9,616 nt of DNA from Acidimicrobiia bacterium (GTDB lineage: Bacteria; Actinomycetota; Acidimicrobiia; Spongiisociales; JAHEDJ01): the NCBI GenBank assembly GCA_030598025.1, contig JAUVQS010000050.1:1-9616 (forward strand), read 5' to 3'. A program made the position numbers and the translations under genes. Under the pieces are notes generated by a model. It saw nothing but the letters and a program-made list of their open reading frames with translations, did not search any database and was not told the DNA's origin. Below are positions 5,231-9,616 of this stretch, piece by piece. Each line of letters begins with the position of its first letter. The stretch's first letter is position 1.

Positions 5231-6241
5231 ATGGCGCGACTGCGCCTGTTCGCAAATCTACGAGAACTGGCGGGAGCCTCCGTTGTGGAGTTCGAGGCAG
5301 ACACCGTCGGTTCCCTGTTGGAGCAGGCGTCCACCGAGTACGGCAGCGCTTTCGCACGCAGTATGCGCCGCGCCCGGGTCTGGGTAAACGGTGAGCCGGC
5401 GACGCCCGAAGACGGTATCGGCGAGCAAGATGAGGTTGCGTTGATTCCCCCGGTCTCGGGTGGAGCCGAAGTCAACGTATCGTCCGGTATCGACATGCAT
5501 GTGTGGGCCCCGATAGTTACGGTCTCTGCTTTGATCGTCGCCAATCTGCCCACGTCGCCCGAGTGGTTCGTGACTGCACTGGTAGCCGTCGCGGCGGTGT
5601 GGGCCGTTGATCTCGTTGAGGCCGCCACCATGTCCGGAGTTCCCCTGCAGCTGCCGCCTTTACTGGCAACTATTCTCGTCGGCGCCATCGCTCCCTACGG
5701 TATGGCCCACAACACTTCAGGCGTCGTGGGCCTCGGACTGGTCGTCGTGTTCGCGCTGGTGTCGGCCTTTGTGTGGGGTATCGCAGCCCAGCAGAGCCGT
5801 GATGCGATCTCGATAGCCATAACCGCCTTGACCCAGGTCATCGCCGGTGCCGGTATCGGTTCGATTGTCCTGACCAGACTGTCGCCGGACGGACAAGCTC
5901 GTGTCGGGGCGTTCCTGGTCATCATCATCGTCTCTGCGGCCGCCTGGTGGTTGGCCGGACGCGGCAAGGGAATCGGCTTGCTCGACCCCTTCGCGGCCGG
6001 AGCACTAGCGGCCGTAGTCGGCGCAGTCGTGGCCGCCTGGATGTGGGACCTGGGAATTCTGACGTTCCTCTTCATCGGCGTCGTGATGGCCTTGGCTTTG
6101 ATCGCCGGCCGGGGGTTCGGTGCCATGGTGAGGACCGGCGAGGTTTACCTGGTGGATCATCCCCCCGGCTACCTGACTCTGATCGACGGCCCCGCCCTTG
6201 CCGCCGCCGCGTTCTATCCGATTCTGCAGCTGGTTATCTAG
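5231..6241 (+). CDS. MoaD-like sulfur-carrier domain fused to a degenerate CdsA-like membrane domain
   Basis: The product is 336 residues. Residues 1-78 are a complete MoaD/ThiS-type beta-grasp domain: RLRLFANLRELAG, VNGE (52-55), EQDEVALIPPVSGG, with the usual C-terminal Gly-Gly at 77-78. No stop follows; the frame continues through AEVNVSSG into about eight membrane segments (92-336). By eye this part resembles CTP:phosphatidate cytidylyltransferase (CdsA): PDGQARVGAFLVIIIVS and AGRGKG match the region around the CdsA SDxGxY and GKH motifs, and HPPGYLTLIDGPALAAAAFY matches PGHGGxxDRxD plus the last helix. The signature residues are missing: SD is SAA, SPKK is absent, GD is GR, KD is lost, GHGG is PPGY and DRxD is LTLID. 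Catalysis is therefore unlikely. ATG 5231 is set by GGAG at 5221-5224; a weak -10 (TAACCT, 5196-5201) lies upstream. It follows flotillin by 68 bp. The role is unknown. Confidence 0.8.
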   Translation: MARLRLFANLRELAGASVVEFEADTVGSLLEQASTEYGSAFARSMRRARVWVNGEPATPEDGIGEQDEVALIPPVSGGAEVNVSSGIDMHVWAPIVTVSALIVANLPTSPEWFVTALVAVAAVWAVDLVEAATMSGVPLQLPPLLATILVGAIAPYGMAHNTSGVVGLGLVVVFALVSAFVWGIAAQQSRDAISIAITALTQVIAGAGIGSIVLTRLSPDGQARVGAFLVIIIVSAAAWWLAGRGKGIGLLDPFAAGALAAVVGAVVAAWMWDLGILTFLFIGVVMALALIAGRGFGAMVRTGEVYLVDHPPGYLTLIDGPALAAAAFYPILQLVI

Positions 6242-6261
6242 GCCACGACGAAGTCGTGGCC
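6241..6261 (+). terminator. Perfect hairpin overlapping the stop codon
   Basis: GGCCACGAC (6241-6249) and GTCGTGGCC (6253-6261) form a perfect 9-bp stem with loop GAA; the first G is the last base of the TAG stop of the MoaD-CdsA gene. There is no T tract, so if it terminates it does so as a U-less hairpin, as often suggested in actinobacteria, or it protects the mRNA 3' end. Confidence 0.5.
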
Positions 6262-6302
6262 GTACCACGTACAACGTACCTCGTACAACGTATCTCGTAC
6301 GC
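6261..6302. repeat. Heptamer-period tandem repeat, CGTANNN x6
   Basis: Six consecutive 7-bp units, each starting CGTA: last three bases CCA, CAA, CCT, CAA, TCT and CGC. The period is strict with no indels. It starts directly on the end of the stop-codon hairpin. It resembles the intergenic short tandemly repeated repetitive (STRR) heptamers known from cyanobacteria and seen in other genomes, but with a variable 3-base part. Confidence 0.75.
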
Positions 6303-6310
6303 CGAGTTCG

Positions 6311-6397
6311 CTTGTTCCAAATGTGCTCTCCCGCTGAGGGGGAGCTGCCCGGCGCAGCCGGACTGAGGGGGTGTTGAAGCAGAACAGCCTTGTTCCA
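6311..6397. repeat. Palindromic intergenic repeat flanked by direct repeats
   Basis: CTTGTTCCA occurs at 6311-6319 and 6389-6397, bracketing two adjacent hairpins. The first is GCTCTCCC (6325-6332) with GGGGGAGC (6338-6345); the second is CCGGC (6349-6353) with GCCGG (6357-6361). CTGAGGGGG occurs both inside the first hairpin (6334-6342) and after the second (6363-6371). This REP/MITE-like architecture without an ORF suggests a non-coding dispersed repeat. Copy number elsewhere cannot be seen. Confidence 0.5.
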
Positions 6398-6446
6398 GTT
6401 GGATCTTGTCGGCTGCCCCTTCGCTCCCCGGCCCTCCGGACCGGCG

Positions 6447-6482
6447 ACGTCTTCCCCCAGCGACAGCTGGGGAAGACGTTTT
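6447..6482 (+). terminator. Strong intrinsic terminator
   Basis: ACGTCTTCCCCCAGC (6447-6461) pairs with GCTGGGGAAGACGT (6466-6479), a 14-bp stem with one bulged C and loop GACA, ending in TTTT (6479-6482). On the plus strand it has stem plus T tract and would stop rightward transcripts from the MoaD-CdsA gene before they enter the oppositely oriented fluoride channel gene. On the minus strand it lacks a T tract but could still slow the polymerase leaving that gene. Confidence 0.7.
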
Positions 6483-6503
6483 GAGGAGCACAAGCGGTCG
6501 CAT

Positions 6504-6524
6504 CGTTGTACGCAATACGCAATA
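6504..6524. repeat. Heptamer-period repeat, CGNNNTA x3
   Basis: Three 7-bp units, CGTTGTA, CGCAATA and CGCAATA, sit just before the 3' end of the fluoride channel gene. The period matches the arrays at 6261 and 7982 but the unit sequence differs. Three copies are few, so alone this would be weak; its strength is the shared period. Confidence 0.5.
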
Positions 6525-6544
6525 CGGCACGCCGGAGGGGTGCC

Positions 6545-6925
6545 TCAGACGGCCAGCGCTCGTCCGATCGCCAGACCGCCTAGAGCGGCCAGTAGGCCGA
6601 CCGTCACTGCCAGAACGACGTTGACGATGCCTGCGCTCACTCGTCCGGCGCCGACCAGTTCAACCGATTCCACCATCCACGTGCTGAAGGTTGTGAAGCC
6701 GCCCAGCAAACCTACGGTGAGGCCGGTCCGCAGCGCCGGGTCGTCCGTGACGTTCTCGCCGAAGATGCCAATCAGAATGCCGAGCACGAAGGCGCCGGAA
6801 ATGTTCACGGCCATCGTCCCCAACCAGTAATCCCAGCCCACTCGTCTGCCAAGGAATGAGCCCATGGCGTAGCGGGCCATCGAACCGATGGCCCCACCGA
6901 GACCAACGGCGAAGAGGGTGCGCAT
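6545..6925 (-). CDS. crcB: Fluoride ion channel, CrcB/Fluc family
   Basis: Exports fluoride passively as a dual-topology dimer in the cytoplasmic membrane. The 126-residue product has four membrane segments and the family motifs: GGAIGSMARY (10-19), GTMAVNISGAFVLG (36-49, with the pore Asn41) and GLLGGFTTFSTW (72-83), which carries the Phe-box residues and the central sodium site. Length is normal. The ATG at 6925 was chosen because homology begins at MRTLFAVGLGG; the open frame extends further upstream but that part is not protein-like and crosses the divergent promoter. No Shine-Dalgarno is clear; a TAGGCT -10-like hexamer (6941 down to 6936) would give a very short leader. No fluoride riboswitch was recognised upstream. 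Only one copy is in the window; some actinobacteria have a tandem pair. Divergent from the M28 lipoprotein gene, with 73 bp between starts. Confidence 0.93.
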   Translation of the reverse strand: MRTLFAVGLGGAIGSMARYAMGSFLGRRVGWDYWLGTMAVNISGAFVLGILIGIFGENVTDDPALRTGLTVGLLGGFTTFSTWMVESVELVGAGRVSAGIVNVVLAVTVGLLAALGGLAIGRALAV

Positions 6926-6961
6926 TGCGGCGGCGAGCCTAGCGGGCGAAACCCGTCGGCC

Positions 6962-6991
6962 TTGGTCCGCCGTCGGCGGGGCAGCTACGTT
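6962..6991 (+). promoter_or_regulatory. Putative leaderless promoter of the M28 lipoprotein gene
   Basis: TTGGTC (6962-6967) and TACGTT (6986-6991) are separated by 18 bp. Transcription would start 7-8 bases after the -10, exactly at the GTG start codon at 6999, and no Shine-Dalgarno is present. This fits a leaderless mRNA, which is common in actinobacteria. It is inferred from hexamers only. Confidence 0.4.
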
Positions 6992-6998
6992 GGGACAT

Positions 6999-7976
6999 GT
7001 GCAGCGATTGATCTTGCTCGTGGCCCTGTCCATTCTGATTGTCTCGTGCACCAGCGCGACCGGCACAACGGTCGTTTCCTCCATATCGCCGGTGGACCTT
7101 CAGACATCCACAACGACGGCGGTACCCGAAGCACCACCGGTGACCGCCGTCACGTCGACCACCGTGGCTCCCTCGCCACCCACGACGACTACCACCCTTC
7201 TTGATCGGAATCTGGCCGGAGAGCGGATGCAGAACGACCTGGGTGTTCTCACCGGCTTCGGGGTACGAGAAGCCGGGTCGCCGGCGGAGGCCCGAGCGGC
7301 GGCCTTCTTGCAGCAATCCCTTCAGGAATTCGACATAGCGTTCGAGGTTCGAGAGGTCCCGCTTCCAACCGGGGAGGACTCGCTCAACGTAATCGCTCGC
7401 TTCGGTGAGGGCGTCGGCCACATCCTTCTCGGAGCGCATTTCGACTCGAAGCCACCTTCGCCCGGTGCCGACGACAACGGAAGCGGAACTGTCGTGCTGC
7501 TCGAGCTGGCTCGTCGACTTGTCGAGCACGCTCCGGAGAACCAGCGTGTCACGATCGCATTCTTCGGTGCCGAGGAGATCCTGATCGGGTATGACGGCAA
7601 CTCGCATCACTTCGGTTCGCGGCTGCTCGCCGGGCAGATGGCCGATCTCGGGAGCCTCCCCGATGTGATGATCTCGGTGGACATGGTTGGGGTCGGCGAC
7701 CAGATCGTTGGGGCTACCTATCTCGACGCTGATGCCACAGCCGGCGAACTGATCGTGGAGGCTGCGGCCGGACTGGGCCTCGGCGTCGAACTCGTGCAGC
7801 GGGGCGATATCTCGGATCATGAGGCCTTCGCCCGGTTGGGAGTGCCATCGGCGTTCCTGTGGCGCCCGGCCAATCCCGACTACCACCTCGCCTCCGACCT
7901 CGAGGTCCGAACGGAGGCTCTTCTGGAAGACCTGGCCATCCTCGAAGCGTTCCTGGAACTCGCAGCACACAAGTAA
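6999..7976 (+). CDS. M28-family metallopeptidase lipoprotein
   Basis: A 325-residue exported zinc peptidase, probably an aminopeptidase. The N-terminus is a lipoprotein signal: QRLILLVALSILIVSC, with a lipobox ending at Cys17, so the mature enzyme should be tethered to the outer face of the membrane. A Thr/Pro/Val-rich linker (about 35-67) spaces the catalytic domain from the membrane. The M28 metal ligands are all visible: His147 in GAHFDS, Asp158/159 in GADDNGSG, Glu192-Glu193 in FGAEEI (general base plus ligand), Asp228 in SVDMVG and His296 in NPDYHLASD. Activity is expected. GTG 6999 was chosen because it gives a short signal peptide and coincides with a predicted transcription start; the frame is open further upstream but crosses the divergent promoter. 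Substrate unknown; peptide scavenging or processing of exported proteins is plausible. Confidence 0.88.
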   Translation: MQRLILLVALSILIVSCTSATGTTVVSSISPVDLQTSTTTAVPEAPPVTAVTSTTVAPSPPTTTTTLLDRNLAGERMQNDLGVLTGFGVREAGSPAEARAAAFLQQSLQEFDIAFEVREVPLPTGEDSLNVIARFGEGVGHILLGAHFDSKPPSPGADDNGSGTVVLLELARRLVEHAPENQRVTIAFFGAEEILIGYDGNSHHFGSRLLAGQMADLGSLPDVMISVDMVGVGDQIVGATYLDADATAGELIVEAAAGLGLGVELVQRGDISDHEAFARLGVPSAFLWRPANPDYHLASDLEVRTEALLEDLAILEAFLELAAHK

Positions 7977-7981
7977 TCCTC

Positions 7982-8016
7982 GGCTCAAGGCTGATGGCTG
8001 ATGGCTGATGGCTCTG
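7982..8016. repeat. Heptamer-period tandem repeat, GGCTNNN x5
   Basis: Five consecutive 7-bp units start GGCT: GGCTCAA, then three identical GGCTGAT, then GGCTCTG. It lies between the M28 stop and the M23 promoter. Period and layout (constant four bases plus variable three) match the array at 6261-6302, though the constant part differs. Confidence 0.8.
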
Positions 8017-8043
8017 TGTGCTTCCCGATCTACCGCTCGGAAG

Positions 8044-8058
8044 GTACCCTGGTGGTAC
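8044..8058 (+). promoter_or_regulatory. Putative -10 and 5-bp palindrome at the M23 gene start
   Basis: TACCCT (8045-8050) is a plausible actinobacterial TANNNT -10 hexamer, and the ATG at 8059 lies 8 bases after it, at the expected transcription start. There is no Shine-Dalgarno, so the mRNA is probably leaderless. The -10 lies inside GTACC-CTGGT-GGTAC (8044-8058), a perfect 5-bp inverted repeat that could be an operator. No good -35 was seen. Confidence 0.35.
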
Positions 8059-9162
8059 ATGTTGCGCTCCGTGGCAGCGCGAACGCTGCTCGCCCTGATT
8101 CTTCTCGCCTCACTGTTGCTCAGTGCGGCGCCCGCGGCCTCCATCACCAAGAGCGAGGTCGATGAGGCGTGCGCGGAGTCAGCCGCCGCGAAACAGGTGC
8201 TCGATGAGGCCCAGGCTCAGTTGGACGCTGCCACTGCTGCCCATCAGGAAGCGTACTGGCAACGAGACGAAGTTTCGTACAAGCAACTCGGTCTGCGAGC
8301 CGCGATCGAATCGCATATCGAGGAGATCGACGAGATCAGGGACCGGGTGGTCGAGCGGGCAGTCGACATGTACATGGCGGGTGGAGCAGTGCAACCGGGA
8401 ATGCTGTTCAGCGCCGGCTCCGTCGAAGACGTGATAACCGGACAGGCCTATCTCGACGCGGCAACCAAGGATGATGTGCTGGCGCTGGAACGGCTCGAGG
8501 CACTGAAGGCAACTCTCGATGAGCTGCAGGTGGAGTTCGCAGTCCAGAAGGAGGAACTCGACGTCATCGAAGCCGATCTTGCCTCCATTGCACAGAGACA
8601 ACTCGGTCTGGTCGAGCAAGTGGACGCCGCTTTCAACGAACTAGACACCGACTGCCGCGTGGCGAGAACCGAATACCAGCGTCAGCTCGCCCGAGAGGCT
8701 GCCCTGAAGGCGGCCAGAGCTTCTGGAGGAGCGGGAGGCGTTAGCGCCGAGGCAACACCCGGCTTCATCTGCCCGATGCCCCCCTCGGTTTCGTTCATCA
8801 ACGATTGGGGCTTTCCACGGTCGGGCGGAAGGAAGCACAAGGGCACCGACGTCTTTGCGGCATACGGCCACCCGGTTGTGGCTGTTGCCAACGGAACCAT
8901 CCGCCTCCGTTCTGGCGGCCTCGGCGGAATATCGATCTGGCTTCATGCCGACTACGGGGTGAGCTTCTACTACGCTCACCTGAGCGGATATGCGTCCGGC
9001 GTCACCGACGGAATGCAGGTTTCAGTCGGCCAGACGATCGGCTACAACGGTGACACAGGGAACGCCCGCGGCGGTGCCCCGCATGTGCACTTTCAAATCC
9101 ACCCGGGGGGCAGTTCGCGAGGGGCTGTGAACCCGTATCCGACGTTGTCTCGGAATTGTTGA
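8059..9162 (+). CDS. Secreted coiled-coil M23 (LytM) endopeptidase
   Basis: Hydrolyses peptide cross-links of peptidoglycan outside the membrane. The 367-residue product has a signal peptide (basic MLRSVAAR, hydrophobic core, likely cleavage after AAPAA near residue 28). Two long helical coiled-coil regions follow (about 31-105 and 138-222), then a Gly-rich linker and the M23 domain (about 236-360). All catalytic residues are visible: His260 and Asp264 in HKGTD, His307 in YYAHL, and His342 and His344 in HVHF, so it should be an active zinc enzyme rather than a degenerate activator. The layout matches EnvC/PcsB-type hydrolases controlled by FtsEX through the coiled coil. ATG 8059 was chosen because the frame upstream runs into the heptamer repeat and lacks a signal-peptide layout. 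The RsiG-like gene follows after 10 bp. Confidence 0.88.
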   Translation: MLRSVAARTLLALILLASLLLSAAPAASITKSEVDEACAESAAAKQVLDEAQAQLDAATAAHQEAYWQRDEVSYKQLGLRAAIESHIEEIDEIRDRVVERAVDMYMAGGAVQPGMLFSAGSVEDVITGQAYLDAATKDDVLALERLEALKATLDELQVEFAVQKEELDVIEADLASIAQRQLGLVEQVDAAFNELDTDCRVARTEYQRQLAREAALKAARASGGAGGVSAEATPGFICPMPPSVSFINDWGFPRSGGRKHKGTDVFAAYGHPVVAVANGTIRLRSGGLGGISIWLHADYGVSFYYAHLSGYASGVTDGMQVSVGQTIGYNGDTGNARGGAPHVHFQIHPGGSSRGAVNPYPTLSRNC

Positions 9163-9172
9163 GAGGAGCGAG

Positions 9173-9616
9173 GTGAACGGAGAGCATCGCAGACGGATCG
9201 ATCAGATCCTCGACGAGGGTTTCCTCGAAGAACTCGAAAGCATCGGTCTCGATGCGCTTCGCGATTTGCGGCTGATGACCGACGAAGTCGAGACGGAGTT
9301 GTCGTACTACCGGCGGCTTCTGCATGGGCGTATGGATCTGTTGTCGTTTGAGTTGCGCCGGCGCACTGGTGAGGAGACGAGATCCCTTATCGAGGCCCTG
9401 CCCGAGATTCTCGGTTCGGGAGAGCGGACCGGTTCCCTCGGCCGTGTACCTGCCATCTTTTCGCCGGAACTGCCGGAAGAACGACATCGTCCGGTCGATC
9501 GGGTACTCGGCGATGACTTCCTCACCCGCATGCCGGAACTAGGTGAAGAGGAACTCACTGAGATGCAGGACCTTCTGGCGGAGACCGAAGTGCGGATTTC
9601 CGACCAACGACGGGCC
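9173..9616 (+). CDS. rsiG: RsiG-like c-di-GMP-binding anti-sigma factor (3' end outside window)
   Basis: Partial: 148 codons, open to the window end. RsiG of streptomycetes binds cyclic di-GMP and then sequesters the sigma factor WhiG; its signature is E(X)3S(X)2R(X)3Q(X)3D on two antiparallel helices. The first copy here is Glu40-Ser44-Arg47-His51-Asp55 (within ETELSYYRRLLHGRMD), fitting every position except His for Gln. A second begins at Glu139-Ser143-Arg146 (ETEVRISDQRR) just before the window ends. Between them is a less conserved linker (about 66-120). The N-terminus (HRRRIDQILDEGFLEELESIGLDALRDLR) is helical and charged. GTG 9173 is set by AGGAG at 9164-9168. The gene probably shares a transcript with the upstream M23 endopeptidase. 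Annotators often call this family aerial mycelium formation protein. Confidence 0.78.
   Translation, partial: MNGEHRRRIDQILDEGFLEELESIGLDALRDLRLMTDEVETELSYYRRLLHGRMDLLSFELRRRTGEETRSLIEALPEILGSGERTGSLGRVPAIFSPELPEERHRPVDRVLGDDFLTRMPELGEEELTEMQDLLAETEVRISDQRRA

Larger units (their letters stand above)
6242..6544. other. Gene-free repeat-rich intergenic region
   Basis: About 300 bases separate the convergent MoaD-CdsA gene (plus strand) and fluoride channel gene (minus strand). No reading frame here looks like a protein. The region is a patchwork of a stop-codon hairpin, a heptamer array, a palindromic repeat flanked by direct repeats, a terminator and a second heptamer array, each listed separately. 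The convergent arrangement makes it a tolerant site for repeat expansion or insertion. Confidence 0.6.

Noticed and set aside
6261..6524. CRISPR-like array
   Set aside because: The units are 7 bp with no spacer structure and no cas genes are present; these are simple tandem repeats.
6926..6998. Fluoride riboswitch upstream of the CrcB gene
   Set aside because: Only 73 bp lie between the divergent starts and I could not find the conserved pseudoknot elements on the minus strand.
8008..8058. Upstream start for the M23 gene
   Set aside because: It starts inside the GGCT heptamer array and would put unconserved residues before a normal signal peptide that begins at 8059.
6939..8150. 403-codon minus-strand open frame antisense to the M28 gene
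   Set aside because: The plus strand has a full lipoprotein signal and all M28 metal ligands; the antisense translation has no recognisable domain and runs through the heptamer repeat.

Overview
The window is a GC-rich stretch of bacterial chromosome, most likely from an actinobacterium (Actinomycetota), possibly a deep-branching lineage such as Acidimicrobiia. The lineage is inferred from four things: an RsiG-type anti-sigma factor at the right edge, GTG starts and apparently leaderless promoters, an NrdR-type box pair with CCAC/GTGG arms, and 7-bp-period intergenic repeats. There are no transposases, integrases, tRNAs, rRNAs or CRISPR arrays.

Layout, left to right. Positions 1-362 hold no convincing gene. 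They carry two NrdR-type boxes exactly 31 bp apart, a leftward promoter that probably serves a ribonucleotide reductase (or nrdR) gene outside the window, and two strong stem-loops. Positions 363-1471 encode two unrecognised single-pass membrane proteins with long disordered tails. They look like distant tandem paralogues: both carry IDLTE-type motifs and both end in the residues DPWA. Next come an intergenic palindrome with DosR-like half-sites, a complete subfamily-I-like haloalkane dehalogenase (1650-2552) and a 200-residue unknown membrane protein (2592-3194).

Positions 3283-5162 are an NfeD/YqiJ-like OB-fold membrane protein with an Asp-rich loop, followed 11 bp later by a flotillin: a classic membrane-microdomain pair. 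The next gene (5231-6241) is the most unusual. It has a complete MoaD-like sulfur-carrier domain ending in the canonical PPVSGG tail. Instead of stopping, it reads on into a polytopic membrane domain that looks like a CdsA (CDP-diacylglycerol synthase) that has lost its catalytic residues.

Positions 6242-6544 are gene-free and full of structure: a perfect hairpin on the stop codon, two heptamer-period repeats, a palindromic intergenic repeat and a strong terminator. A CrcB/Fluc fluoride channel lies on the minus strand (6545-6925), divergent from an M28 metallopeptidase lipoprotein (6999-7976). After a third heptamer repeat come a secreted coiled-coil M23 endopeptidase (8059-9162) and, 10 bp later, the start of an RsiG homologue cut off by the window end. 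The M28 and M23 genes both appear to be transcribed leaderless.

Functional themes are membrane organisation (NfeD, flotillin, degenerate CdsA), cell-wall remodelling tied to c-di-GMP signalling (M23 plus RsiG) and detoxification (dehalogenase, fluoride channel). All assignments come from reading motifs by eye; no database search was run.
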